A stretch of DNA of 64,000 bases from Pseudodonghicola sp048268305 (GTDB taxonomy: Bacteria; Pseudomonadota; Alphaproteobacteria; Rhodobacterales; Rhodobacteraceae), in contig NZ_JBLWVT010000007.1 in the NCBI RefSeq assembly GCF_048268305.1, forward strand, positions 186,001 through 250,000, read 5' to 3'. The position numbers and the translations under genes are program-made. Positions 35,691-44,470 of this stretch are shown here, piece by piece; the stretch's first letter is position 1, and each line of letters opens with the position of its first letter. Under the pieces are notes generated by a model. It was not told the DNA's origin. It worked only from the letters and a program-made list of their open reading frames with translations, and searched no databases.

Positions 35691-36695
35691 ATGACAGTGA
35701 TCCCATTTCCCGCAAGACGGCCGGCTGGGGCGGCCGCCAGACGAAGGATCAAGGCGATGGACGTTATTTTACATCTTGGCGCGCATCTTTGCGCGACGAC
35801 GACATTTCAAGACTACATGTGGTGTAATTCCGCCCGCTTGAAACGAGATGCGCTGCAGGTCTGGGGGCCGCGCCGCACCCGGGCCGGGGTGTTCTGGGGC
35901 GTGCTGCCGGGAGCCGGTGGGCGCCCCAGCGCCGATGCGATCCACCGCGGGGTGGGGCGGATTCGCATGAACCTGGCCCAGTGCGAGGCGGCCGGCACCA
36001 CTCGGCTGATCGTCAGCGACGCCGCGATCATGGGATCGCTGCGCGCCAACCTCAGGATGGGCGATCTCTATTGCGGCTTGGGCGAACGGCTGGCGCGGCT
36101 GGCGCCGGCCTTCGACGGCTACAAGATCACCCTGGCGCTGAACATCCGCGCGCTCGACGCCTATTGGGCGGCGGCGCTGTCGCAGGCGATCACCCGTGGG
36201 GCCGGCCTGCCGGCGGCGGGGATGTTGGCGCGGCTGGCAGCCAACCGGCGTGGCTGGCGCGATGTGATCGAGGAGGTGGCCTGTGCCCTGCCGGACGCCG
36301 ATCTGATCGTATTGCCCTATGAAACCTTCGGCGGCCGCCCCGAGGCGCAGCTCGAGGCGCTGACCGGCGAGCCGGCGCCGCGCACCCATGCGCGCGGCTG
36401 GCTGAACGCCACCCCCCGGATGGCCGAACTGCGCGCCTGGCTGCCGCCGGCCGAGGCGGCGCTGCTGCCGTCGGGGAACGAACGCTGGCAGCCGTTCAGC
36501 GAAAGCCAGGCGGCGGCGCTCAGGGAAATTTATGCCGATGATCTGATGTGGATCACCGGCGGCGCTGGCGGGCTCGCCCGGCTGGCGGAGGATCCGGACA
36601 GAAAACGGGCGTCGGGCGTGCCCCCGTCGTCCCTGGAATTGACAAGAGGAAGACGCGATGACGAAGAAATTGGACGACTGGCGGGCGCTGGCTGA
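35691..36695 (+). CDS. Sulfotransferase-like hypothetical protein
   Basis: This 334-residue protein starts MTVIPFPARRPAGAAA; MDVILHLGAHLCATTTFQDYM follows at about residue 23. That stretch resembles the PAPS-binding start of sulfotransferases (LHIGxHKTGTTxxQ) but lacks the K/TGTT form, so cofactor binding is doubtful. KITLALNIRALDAYWAA and DLIVLPYETFGGRPEAQLEAL fit the same fold. It reads into methylmalonyl-CoA mutase, overlapping its start by 38 bases, so the two are translationally linked. I recall similar unknown genes before the mutase in Rhodobacterales. No signal peptide is seen. Confidence 0.75.
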   Translation: MTVIPFPARRPAGAAARRRIKAMDVILHLGAHLCATTTFQDYMWCNSARLKRDALQVWGPRRTRAGVFWGVLPGAGGRPSADAIHRGVGRIRMNLAQCEAAGTTRLIVSDAAIMGSLRANLRMGDLYCGLGERLARLAPAFDGYKITLALNIRALDAYWAAALSQAITRGAGLPAAGMLARLAANRRGWRDVIEEVACALPDADLIVLPYETFGGRPEAQLEALTGEPAPRTHARGWLNATPRMAELRAWLPPAEAALLPSGNERWQPFSESQAAALREIYADDLMWITGGAGGLARLAEDPDRKRASGVPPSSLELTRGRRDDEEIGRLAGAG

Positions 36696-38787
36696 GAAAG
36701 AGCTGCGCGGCAAGCCGGTCGAGACGCTGGACTGGACCACGCTGGAAGGCATCGAGGTCAAGCCGCTTTATACCGAGGAGGACACCGCGAGCCTGCCGCA
36801 TATGGGCACGCTGCCGGGGTTCGCGCCCTTCACCCGCGGGGTGAAGGCCACCATGTACGCCGGCCGTCCCTGGACCATCCGGCAATACGCGGGCTTCTCG
36901 ACCGCGGAGGAATCGAACGCCTTCTATCGCCGCAACCTGGCCGCCGGTCAGCAGGGCGTCTCGGTCGCCTTCGACCTGGCCACCCACCGCGGCTATGACA
37001 GCGATCACCCGCGCGTTGTCGGCGACGTCGGCAAGGCCGGCGTCGCGATCGACTCGGTCGAGGACATGAAGATCCTGTTCGACGGCATCCCGCTCGACAA
37101 GGTGTCGGTGTCGATGACGATGAACGGCGCGGTGATCCCGATCCTGGCAAACTTCATCGTCACCGGCGAGGAGCAGGGCCACGACAAGGCGCTGCTGGCG
37201 GGCACCATTCAGAACGACATTCTGAAGGAGTTCATGGTCCGCAACACCTATATCTATCCGCCCGAACCCTCGATGCGGATCATCTCGGACATCATCGAAT
37301 ACACCTCGAACGAGATGCCCAAGTTCAACTCGATCTCGATCTCCGGCTATCACATGCAGGAGGCCGGCGCGAACCTGGTGCAGGAGCTGGCCTATACCCT
37401 GGCCGACGGGCGCGAATACGTCCGCGCGGCGATGAACGCCGGCATGGATGTCGACAAGTTCGCCGGCCGTCTGTCGTTCTTCTTCGCCATCGGCATGAAC
37501 TTCTTCATGGAGGCCGCCAAGCTGCGCGCCGCGCGGCTGCTCTGGCACCGCATCATGACCGAATTCGGCGCCAAGAACGAACGCTCGAAGATGCTGCGCA
37601 CCCACTGCCAGACCTCCGGCGTGTCGCTGCAGGAACAGGACCCCTATAACAACGTGGTCCGCACCGCTTACGAGGCGCTCTCGGCCGTGTTGGGTGGCAC
37701 CCAGTCGCTGCACACCAACGCGCTCGACGAGGCGATCGCCCTGCCGACCGATTTCTCGGCCCGGATCGCGCGCAACACCCAGCTGATCCTGCAGGAAGAG
37801 ACCGGCATCACCCATGTGGTCGATCCGCTGGCCGGCTCCTATTACGTCGAAAGCCTGACTGCGCAGCTCGCCGACGAGGCCTGGAAGCTGATCCAGGAGG
37901 TCGAGGAGATGGGCGGCATGACCAAGGCCGTGGCCTCCGGCATGCCGAAGCTCAGGATCGAGGAAACCGCCGCGCGCCGTCAGGCGATGATCGACCGTGG
38001 TGAAGAGGTGATCGTCGGGGTCAACAAGTACCGCAAGGACAAGGAAGACCCGATCGACATCCTCGACGTCGACAACGTCAAGGTTCGCGAAAGCCAGATC
38101 GCCCGGTTGGACAGCATCCGCGCCACCCGCGATCAGGCCGCCTGCGACGCCGCGCTGGCCGAACTGACCCGGCGCGCCGAAGAGGGAGGCAATCTGCTGG
38201 AGGCTGCGGTCGAGGCCGCGCGCGCCCGTGCAACCGTTGGGGAAATCAGCATGGCTATGGAAAAGGTGTTCGGCCGTCACCGCGCCGAGGTGAAGACGCT
38301 GGCCGGTGTCTATGGCGCCGCCTACGAGGGCGACGAAGGCTTCGCCGCGATCCAGAGGGACGTGGAGAAATTCGCCGAGGACGAAGGCCGCCGGCCGCGG
38401 ATGCTGGTGGTCAAGATGGGCCAGGACGGTCACGACCGCGGCGCCAAGGTGATCGCCACCGCCTTCGCCGACATCGGTTTCGACGTCGACGTGGGCCCGC
38501 TGTTCCAGACCCCGGAAGAGGCGGCGCAGGACGCCATCGACAACGACGTGCACGTTGTCGGCATCTCGTCCCAGGCCGCCGGCCACAAGACGCTGGCGCC
38601 GCAACTGATCGAGGCGCTGAAGGCAGCGGGTGCCGAGGATATCATCGTGATCTGCGGCGGGGTGATCCCGCAGCAGGATTACCAGTATCTCTACGACCAC
38701 GGCGTCAAGGCGATCTTCGGCCCGGGCACCAATATCCCGCATGCGGCGCAGGACATCCTGCGGCTGATCCGCGAGGCGCGGAAGTGA
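36658..38787 (+). CDS. scpA: Methylmalonyl-CoA mutase
   Basis: This 709-residue cytoplasmic enzyme has the TIM-barrel substrate domain (YAGRPWTIRQYAGFSTAEESNAFYRRNLAAG; GVSVAFDLATHRGYDSD). The C-terminal B12 domain carries MGQDGHDRGAKV, giving the DxHxxG base-off ligand, and GVIPQQDYQYL. It rearranges methylmalonyl-CoA to succinyl-CoA, completing the propionyl-CoA route begun by PccBA. It is the single-chain homodimer type. AAGAGGAAGACGCG precedes the ATG, inside the end of the upstream gene. Epimerase and the MeaB chaperone are not in the window. A membrane-protein gene overlaps its stop by four bases. Confidence 0.97.
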   Translation: MTKKLDDWRALAEKELRGKPVETLDWTTLEGIEVKPLYTEEDTASLPHMGTLPGFAPFTRGVKATMYAGRPWTIRQYAGFSTAEESNAFYRRNLAAGQQGVSVAFDLATHRGYDSDHPRVVGDVGKAGVAIDSVEDMKILFDGIPLDKVSVSMTMNGAVIPILANFIVTGEEQGHDKALLAGTIQNDILKEFMVRNTYIYPPEPSMRIISDIIEYTSNEMPKFNSISISGYHMQEAGANLVQELAYTLADGREYVRAAMNAGMDVDKFAGRLSFFFAIGMNFFMEAAKLRAARLLWHRIMTEFGAKNERSKMLRTHCQTSGVSLQEQDPYNNVVRTAYEALSAVLGGTQSLHTNALDEAIALPTDFSARIARNTQLILQEETGITHVVDPLAGSYYVESLTAQLADEAWKLIQEVEEMGGMTKAVASGMPKLRIEETAARRQAMIDRGEEVIVGVNKYRKDKEDPIDILDVDNVKVRESQIARLDSIRATRDQAACDAALAELTRRAEEGGNLLEAAVEAARARATVGEISMAMEKVFGRHRAEVKTLAGVYGAAYEGDEGFAAIQRDVEKFAEDEGRRPRMLVVKMGQDGHDRGAKVIATAFADIGFDVDVGPLFQTPEEAAQDAIDNDVHVVGISSQAAGHKTLAPQLIEALKAAGAEDIIVICGGVIPQQDYQYLYDHGVKAIFGPGTNIPHAAQDILRLIREARK

Positions 38788-39218
38788 TCGGCCAGACCGG
38801 CCAAAGACTGACAGCACTGGCCGCCGGCGCCCTCTGGGCGCTGGCGGTGGTGATTCTGCCGGGGGCGCTGGGGTTGCCCTATCTGCCGGCACCGGTGGCC
38901 TTGCCCGGGGCGCTGGTGGCGCCGGGGCTGGTGCTGGCGGCGATGATGCTGGCGCGCTGGATCGGCTGCGGAGGCGAGCGGTTGGCCGCGGCCCTTACCG
39001 AGACGGTCGGGCAGATGGTCCTCGCGCTGGCGCTCTGGCCCTTCGTGGCGATGACCCAGGGCGGCTGGCTGGCGATCCTGCTGGGCGCATCGCTCGCGCT
39101 GACGCGCCTCTTGGCCTGGGTCGCGCCCGGGTCCGTCCTGCGCGGGCTGGCCTTTGCCGCAAGCCTGCTTCCCACCCTCTTCGCGGCGCTCTGGGCGGTG
39201 GGTCGCTGGGCGCTCTGA
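38784..39218 (+). CDS. Small membrane protein, possibly MAPEG-like
   Basis: This 144-residue protein has four hydrophobic helices, near 8-30, 36-58, 72-100 and 108-140. It starts at GTG 38784, overlapping the mutase stop as GTGA, so it is translationally coupled. The stretch RLAAALTETVGQMVLALALWP resembles the (N/T)TxEQ core of MAPEG-type membrane proteins, but the match is weak. I cannot name a function. Being the last gene of the mutase operon, it may handle a hydrophobic by-product or simply be a passenger. Confidence 0.7.
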   Translation: MIGQTGQRLTALAAGALWALAVVILPGALGLPYLPAPVALPGALVAPGLVLAAMMLARWIGCGGERLAAALTETVGQMVLALALWPFVAMTQGGWLAILLGASLALTRLLAWVAPGSVLRGLAFAASLLPTLFAALWAVGRWAL

Positions 39219-39292
39219 TTGGTGCGTCCCTTGTCGCGGCGCCTGCGGCGGCCTAGCCTCGGGCGATGACCCCAAGGCGAAAGGCCCGTCCC

Positions 39293-39904
39293 ATGCAGCT
39301 CGATCATCTCGCGGTCTCCGGCGAAACCCTGGAGGAGGCCGCCGCCGCGGTCGAAGCGGCGTTGGGCCTGCCGATGCTGCCGGGCGGGCAGCACGATGTC
39401 TTCATCACCCACAACCGCCTGCTGGGCCTGGCCGACGGGCTCTATCTCGAGGCGATCGCGGCCGATCCATCGCGCGCCGCACCCTCGCGGCCCCGCTGGT
39501 TCGATCTGGACAGTTTCGCCGGCCCGGCGCGGCTGACCAACTGGATTTGCGCGACCGATGATCTCGATGCCCTGTTGGCGGCCCTGCCGGTCGATGCCGG
39601 CACCCCGGTGGCGCTGAGCCGGGGCGATCTGCGCTGGCGGATGGCGGTGCCCGCCGATGGCCGGCTGCCCTTCGACAATCTGTTCCCGCCGCTGATCGAG
39701 TGGCAGGCGGGCCTGCATCCGGCCAAGCGGCTGCCGGATACGGGCTGCCGGCTGCGCCGGCTGATCGTCACCCATCCCGAGGCCTTGGCGCTGCGCGACC
39801 TTCTGGCGCCGCATCTGTCCGACGCCCGGCTGATCTTTGAACCGGGCCCCGCGGCGCTGCGGGTCGAGATCGAGACGCCGCATGGTCTGCGTCTGCTGGG
39901 CTGA
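39293..39904 (+). CDS. VOC-family (glyoxalase-like) protein
   Basis: This 203-residue cytoplasmic protein begins MQLDHLAVSGETLEEAAAAV. It has HDVFITHNRLLGLADGLYLEAIA, WICATDDLDALLAALP, and FDNLFPPLIEWQAGLHPAKRL with CRLRRLIVTHPEA, the pattern of glyoxalase_3-like VOC proteins. The fold normally holds a metal through His/Glu ligands. Reaction is unknown. It must not be mistaken for methylmalonyl-CoA epimerase, although it lies near the mutase: its motifs are those of the DUF1850/glyoxalase_3 type. I chose ATG 39293 because HLAV at residues 5-8 is the usual family start. Confidence 0.85.
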   Translation: MQLDHLAVSGETLEEAAAAVEAALGLPMLPGGQHDVFITHNRLLGLADGLYLEAIAADPSRAAPSRPRWFDLDSFAGPARLTNWICATDDLDALLAALPVDAGTPVALSRGDLRWRMAVPADGRLPFDNLFPPLIEWQAGLHPAKRLPDTGCRLRRLIVTHPEALALRDLLAPHLSDARLIFEPGPAALRVEIETPHGLRLLG

Positions 39905-40007
39905 TCGCGCCGCCCTTTGACGCGATCGGGGGCCGCTGCTGAAAATTCTCCGCCTTGGGTCGTTCGCCGCACCTGACAGCCGGTCGCGGGCGGGCTAATC
40001 TGCCCCC

Positions 40008-40703
40008 ATGTCCATCTGGTCCCGCATATCCGACGCGCTCAAGGCGCTGAGCCAGGGCGAAAGCCTGACCGAGGTCTTCGACCGCCTGCGCACGCCGCCG
40101 CAGCGCAGCGTCGGCTTTGCCATCGCGGTGATCGCGCTTGGTGCCAAGATGGCCAAGGCCGATGGCCAGGTCACAAGGGACGAGGTGACCGCCTTTCGCG
40201 AGGTGTTCCAGATCGCCCAGAAGGACGAGGCCGGGGCGGCCCGGGTCTTCAACCTGGCCCGGACCGACGTGGCGGGCTATCGCGAATATGCCCGGCGCAT
40301 CGCTAAGATGTTCGAGAACGACCGGGAAACCCTGTGCTATCTGATGGAGGGGCTGTTCCACATCGCCATGGCGGATGGCTTCTATCACCCTGGCGAGAAC
40401 GAGTTCCTGTTGGAAGTGGCGGAGATCTTCGGCCTGACCCCGGCGCAGTTTCAGGCGCTCAGGATGCGCTATGTCCCCGATGCCGAGGCGGATCCTTATG
40501 CGATTCTGGGGGTGGCCCCCGATACGCCCTTGCCCGAGGTGCGCCGCGCCTATCGCGAGATGGTGCGCAATTTTCACCCTGACCGGATGATCGCCAGGGG
40601 GGTGCCCTCCGAGGCGATCCGTCTGGCGGAAAAGCGGATGGCCGAGATCAACCGCGCCTGGGCCGAGATCAGCGGAGATCAGGATGCGGTTCGCCACCTA
40701 TAA
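40008..40703 (+). CDS. DjlA-like co-chaperone (TerB plus J domain)
   Basis: This 231-residue protein has a TerB-like helical domain at about 30-150 (FAIAVIALGAKMAKADGQVTRDEVTAF; LMEGLFHIAMADGFYHPGENEFL). A C-terminal J domain with the HPD triad at 190-192 (RNFHPDRM) follows. It would stimulate DnaK. Unlike E. coli DjlA it has no clear N-terminal membrane anchor. Its last 20 bases overlap the next gene, so the two are coupled. Length is typical for alphaproteobacterial members. Confidence 0.9.
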   Translation: MSIWSRISDALKALSQGESLTEVFDRLRTPPQRSVGFAIAVIALGAKMAKADGQVTRDEVTAFREVFQIAQKDEAGAARVFNLARTDVAGYREYARRIAKMFENDRETLCYLMEGLFHIAMADGFYHPGENEFLLEVAEIFGLTPAQFQALRMRYVPDAEADPYAILGVAPDTPLPEVRRAYREMVRNFHPDRMIARGVPSEAIRLAEKRMAEINRAWAEISGDQDAVRHL

Positions 40704-41697
40704 TGTCGAATGGTTCGCCAATCTCTTTGATCAATCCGACGATCTGATCATGGATGAAGGCCCCTCCGGGCGCGAAGGGGTGAGCCGGGCCGATCAGACC
40801 GAGGCCTTGGGCAAGGTCTTTACCGCGCTCGACGCCGATGCGATCATGGTGATCGAGGCGCCGAATACCGGCAAGCATCAGAACGGCATGCGGGCGCTCG
40901 AGCATTTCGCCAAGGCCTTCGACCTGCGCCAGCGCCGCGCCCTGATCGGCTTCGCCAACGAGACCCATCAGGAAATCGCGCTGCTCTATGATCCCGACGC
41001 GCTCAGCGTGCGGCACGACCCGCAGGGGGAGGAGACCGGCAGGAAGGGCGGTGTCGGCGCGCCGCGGTTCGACGGGGTGTTCCGGATCGACCTGGACAAC
41101 GACGGCAACGAAGATCTGGTGACCTTTTCGAAACCGCCGCTGGAACTCGCGGTGAAGACCGCGGCGGGAACCCAGCTGCGGCTGATCGGGGCGCATCTGA
41201 AATCCAAGGCGCCGCATGGCGAATCCACGCCCGAGGGGATGATGCGCGCCTCGATCGCCAACCGGCGCAAGCAATTGGCGCAGGCGATCTGGCTGCGCCG
41301 CCGGATCGACGCCTGCCGCAACGCAGGGATGCCGGTGATCCTGATGGGCGATCTGAACGACGGTCCGGGGCTGGATGAATTCGAGGATCTCTTCGGCCGC
41401 TCCTCGGTCGAAATCCTGCTGGGCGACGATATGGTCGATCCCAATGCCCACAGGGCCTTGCAGCCGCATGCGCAGTCCTTTCCGACCACCTCCCGGTTCT
41501 TCCTGCCGGGGCAGGGGCGCTATCTGCATGCGCTGCTGGATTACATCATGGTGTCGCAGGATCTGATGTCGCGCCGACCGGCCTGGCGGATCTGGCATCC
41601 CTTCGAGGATGAGACCTGCTATGCTATGGTGGAGTTGCGCGAGGCCCTGCTGACGGCTTCGGACCATTTTCCAGTGACATTGGAGATCGAGATTTGA
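40684..41697 (+). CDS. Endonuclease/exonuclease/phosphatase-fold hydrolase
   Basis: This 337-residue protein begins MRFATYNVEWFANLFDQ, the first Asn/Glu motif of the EEP superfamily. VIEAPNTGKHQ, IGAHLKSKAPHGES, VILMGDLNDGPGLDEFEDL and the closing ASDHFPVTLEI (catalytic His) complete it. Superfamily members cut nucleic acids or phosphodiesters with Mg2+. No signal peptide is seen, so it is probably cytoplasmic. It overlaps the DjlA-like gene by 20 bases and is followed closely by a small exported protein. Substrate is unknown. Confidence 0.87.
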   Translation: MRFATYNVEWFANLFDQSDDLIMDEGPSGREGVSRADQTEALGKVFTALDADAIMVIEAPNTGKHQNGMRALEHFAKAFDLRQRRALIGFANETHQEIALLYDPDALSVRHDPQGEETGRKGGVGAPRFDGVFRIDLDNDGNEDLVTFSKPPLELAVKTAAGTQLRLIGAHLKSKAPHGESTPEGMMRASIANRRKQLAQAIWLRRRIDACRNAGMPVILMGDLNDGPGLDEFEDLFGRSSVEILLGDDMVDPNAHRALQPHAQSFPTTSRFFLPGQGRYLHALLDYIMVSQDLMSRRPAWRIWHPFEDETCYAMVELREALLTASDHFPVTLEIEI

Positions 41698-41735
41698 CCC
41701 TTATCGCCGCGCTCCGTCCTGCCTATATGGGACGT

Positions 41736-42140
41736 ATGAAACGGATGATCCCCCTTGTTCTGGCCGCGGGTCTCGCCACCTTTCCCGCCCTCGCGGAAGA
41801 GGCGGGCGAGGACAGCAAGTCGCTGATGAGCCGGGGCTTTGGCATGTTCATGGACGGGCTGCGTCAGGAGATGGCGCCGGCGATGGACGATCTGAAGGAC
41901 ATGGCCGAACAGGTTGGCCCCTCGATGCGGTCCTTCCTGCAGGAGATGGGGCCGGCGCTGGCCGGGATGATGGATCAGGTCAAGGATTGGACCCGCTATT
42001 ACCCGCCCGAGATGCTGCCGAACGGCGATATCATCCTGCGCCGTCGCCCCGAACCCAAGGCAACTCCGAAACCGGAGCCGGAGCCGGGGCCGGCGACACC
42101 GGACAACTCCGTGATCCCCGAAGGCGGGACCGACATCTGA
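41736..42140 (+). CDS. Small exported protein, proline-rich tail
   Basis: This 134-residue protein has a Sec signal (MKRMIPLVLAAGLATFPALA, cleavage before EEAGED). A helical mature part rich in Met and Asp follows (FMDGLRQEMAPAMDDLKDMAEQVGPSMRSFLQ), then the conserved-looking YYPPEMLPNGDIILRRRPE. The tail, KATPKPEPEPGPATPD, is proline rich. Relatives in Rhodobacterales are sometimes labelled AAA+ protein, but no ATPase motif exists here. I chose ATG 41736; an upstream start overlapping the previous stop would spoil the signal peptide. Function is unknown. Confidence 0.8.
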   Translation: MKRMIPLVLAAGLATFPALAEEAGEDSKSLMSRGFGMFMDGLRQEMAPAMDDLKDMAEQVGPSMRSFLQEMGPALAGMMDQVKDWTRYYPPEMLPNGDIILRRRPEPKATPKPEPEPGPATPDNSVIPEGGTDI

Positions 42141-42158
42141 TCTGGCACGGTCGGGGCG

Positions 42159-43703
42159 TCAGTCACGGATGGTGACGGTCGCCTCGGCGCCCAGCGATTG
42201 CGCCAGCGACATCAGCCGGGCCTGCGCCACCTCGCCATAGAGCGGGCGGGCCTCCTGCGGCAGCGACAGATCCAGCCGGTGCCGCTTGGGCTGCCAGGTC
42301 AGCGTGCCCATGTCGGCATCGGGCTTCATCAGGAACATTGCGCCAAAGCGCATCGCCTTGCCGAGGATTTCGGCCTGCTTCTGCATCTTTTCGTCCAGCA
42401 GGCTGTACATCGGTTCGAACCGCGTGCCCTCGCGCTTGTTGCGATAGCGATGCTGCAGCGCCAGCCCCAGGAACACCCGTTCGGAATGCTTCATCCCGCC
42501 CATATTGGCCCGGGTGGCAAGGTCGAAACAGACCTCGGCGCGATAGTCGGGATGGGCGCGCCAGCTCACGTCATGCAGCAGGCAGGCGGCCTTGATCAGC
42601 CGGAGCTGCAGGTTCTGCGCCTGTGGGAACAAGGGCAGCACGAAGCGGAACAGCGTCTTGCCGAAACCCGGCATGCGGGCATCCTTGGCTTCGGCGAAAT
42701 AGCAGGCTTCGATCAGCGGGTCGCGGTCGCGCAGCCGCTGCGGCATCTGTTCATAAAGGAGCCCCTCGCGGATACCATAGCTTGAGATCGCGATGTCCTT
42801 GGGCTTGAAGCTGCGCACCAATTGGCTGAGCACGTCGATCGCATAGGGCACCAGCGCCATCCGCGCCGAGGATATCCCGGCCTCGCTACGCAGGGCGTTG
42901 AGATCGCTGGTCTCGATATAGCGGGCGGTTTCGCGCACCGATTTCGAGGTCATCCGGTATTCGTGCAGCACCTTCAGCGGATAGCCGCGCCGGGTCATGT
43001 CAAGCCGGGCGATGGCGCGCCAACTGCCACCGACCAGGAACAGCCGGTCGCGTTGCGGTCCCATCCGGGCGGCCAGATCCTCGACCACCGTCTTGATATG
43101 CGCCTTGCGACCCCGCTGGCCGCCGGCGATGTCCTGAAGTTTCAGCGGGCCGAGCGGAGAGGTGACGCGGCGCCCCACGGTGCCGCCCGAGATCTCGGCC
43201 AGCTCCATCGAGGAGCCGCCGATATCGCAGATCAGCCCATAGGCGCCGGGCCAGCCCAGAAGCACCCCCTGCGCCGACAGCCGCGCCTCTTCCTCGCCGT
43301 CGATGACCCAGATCTTCAGCCCGGTCTCGCGCAGCACCTCGGCACAGAATTCCAGGCCGTCCTCGGCATCGCGCACTGCGGCGGTGGCCACCACCGACAG
43401 GGGCGGCAGATCCATGCCCTCGGCCAGATGGCGGAACCGGCGCAGCGCGCTCAGGGCGCGAATCCGCCCTTCGGGGTTCAGCCGCCCGGTCTCCGACAGG
43501 CCGGCACCGAGCGCACACATGATCTTCTCATTGTAGAAATAGGCCGGCGAACGGGCGGCGCCATCGAAGACCACCAGCCGGACCGAGTTCGAACCGACAT
43601 CGACCACACCAACCCGCGACAGCGCGCGGGAGCTTGGGTCGTTGAACAAGGGGCGACCGAACGGCCCCCATTCGGGGTGTTCGATGTCCGGGTTTAGGGT
43701 CAT
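42159..43703 (-). CDS. ppx: Exopolyphosphatase, Ppx/GppA family
   Basis: This 514-residue cytoplasmic protein has an ASKHA ATPase-fold core: VGVVDVGSNSVRLVVFDG, VVATAAVRDAEDG, the acidic YGLICDIGGSSMELAE, and LFLVGGSWRAIARL. The C-terminal HD-like domain includes CLLHDVSWRAHPDYR. It hydrolyses polyphosphate or pppGpp. The order ppx-hdaA-AI-2E on this strand is as I recall for Rhodobacterales, except that polyphosphate kinase, often next to ppx, is not here: only 49 bases separate it from hdaA. Length is normal. Confidence 0.93.
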   Translation of the reverse strand: MTLNPDIEHPEWGPFGRPLFNDPSSRALSRVGVVDVGSNSVRLVVFDGAARSPAYFYNEKIMCALGAGLSETGRLNPEGRIRALSALRRFRHLAEGMDLPPLSVVATAAVRDAEDGLEFCAEVLRETGLKIWVIDGEEEARLSAQGVLLGWPGAYGLICDIGGSSMELAEISGGTVGRRVTSPLGPLKLQDIAGGQRGRKAHIKTVVEDLAARMGPQRDRLFLVGGSWRAIARLDMTRRGYPLKVLHEYRMTSKSVRETARYIETSDLNALRSEAGISSARMALVPYAIDVLSQLVRSFKPKDIAISSYGIREGLLYEQMPQRLRDRDPLIEACYFAEAKDARMPGFGKTLFRFVLPLFPQAQNLQLRLIKAACLLHDVSWRAHPDYRAEVCFDLATRANMGGMKHSERVFLGLALQHRYRNKREGTRFEPMYSLLDEKMQKQAEILGKAMRFGAMFLMKPDADMGTLTWQPKRHRLDLSLPQEARPLYGEVAQARLMSLAQSLGAEATVTIRD

Positions 43704-43752
43704 GGCTTTCCCTGGTCTGTGGTCTTGAGGATGCGGGATCGGGACATCAGGG

Positions 43753-44469
43753 TCAATTGCCTTGATGCGCCCGCGGCTGTTCGGGTTCGTCTAGCTCCAG
43801 CGTGGGCGTGCCCAGCAGCCTCGCCGCCAGAGCCCGGGTCAGGGTGCGCCCCTCGGCGAGGGCGGCGCGGTCCATCCGCTCGACCATCTCGGCGGCGGCG
43901 GCAAAGGTGCGGTCGAGCCGTTGCACCAGATAGGGGATCACATCCGGCTTGGGGGCCAGCTGGCGATCGGCGAAAAGCTTGGTCAGCACCGCCGCCAGCA
44001 GCGCGTCGTCGGGGGGCGTCAGGCCGATGTGCTGGGCCGATTGCATCCGGCTTTGCAGGTCAGGCAGGCTGAGACCCCAGAGCGTCGGGTCGCGGCGCCC
44101 GGTCAGCAGCAGCGGCTGCCCGTCGCTGAGCATCAGATTGTAGAGGTGAAACAGCGCCTTCTGCGCTTCCATGTCCTGGGCGATCTCGGGCACGTCCTCG
44201 ATGGCGGCGGGGCCCTGGGCCAGATCTGGAACATCCTCTTCGCGCAGCTCGCGGGCCGAGACGATGCGGGCGCCGGCGCGGCTGGCCCAGACATGGGTCA
44301 GATGGGTTTTTCCCGATCCCTCCGGTCCCGACAGCACCAGCCGGCCACCGGGCCAGGGGGTGGGGCTTTCCACCATGACGACGGCCAGGGCGTTGGCGGG
44401 CGACACGAAGAAATCGTCGCGGCCCAAAGCCTGCCGGATCGGCAGATCGAAGCTGAGCTGTTCGGCCAT
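43753..44469 (-). CDS. hdaA: DnaA-regulatory AAA+ protein HdaA
   Basis: This 238-residue protein starts MAEQLSFDLP. QLSFDLP (4-10) is a textbook clamp-binding motif for the DNA polymerase beta clamp. The AAA+ core has GPEGSGKTHL (48-57), a DnaA-like middle region (AIEDVPEIAQ; PLLLTGRRDPTLWGLSLPDLQSRMQ), and sensor 2 helices. Clamp-bound HdaA promotes hydrolysis of DnaA-ATP after replication starts. It lies one base after the AI-2E gene in the same direction. Walker B is less canonical, as is usual for the family. Confidence 0.92.
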   Translation of the reverse strand: MAEQLSFDLPIRQALGRDDFFVSPANALAVVMVESPTPWPGGRLVLSGPEGSGKTHLTHVWASRAGARIVSARELREEDVPDLAQGPAAIEDVPEIAQDMEAQKALFHLYNLMLSDGQPLLLTGRRDPTLWGLSLPDLQSRMQSAQHIGLTPPDDALLAAVLTKLFADRQLAPKPDVIPYLVQRLDRTFAAAAEMVERMDRAALAEGRTLTRALAARLLGTPTLELDEPEQPRAHQGN

Positions 44470-44470
44470 C

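Noticed and set aside
36553..38892. 779-codon minus-strand frame across methylmalonyl-CoA mutase
   Set aside because: It is the mirror of the mutase coding sequence; no motif supports it.
39293..39904. Methylmalonyl-CoA epimerase, suggested by position near the mutase
   Set aside because: The protein is a VOC member, but its motifs are those of glyoxalase_3-like proteins and its length is greater than the roughly 135-residue epimerase.
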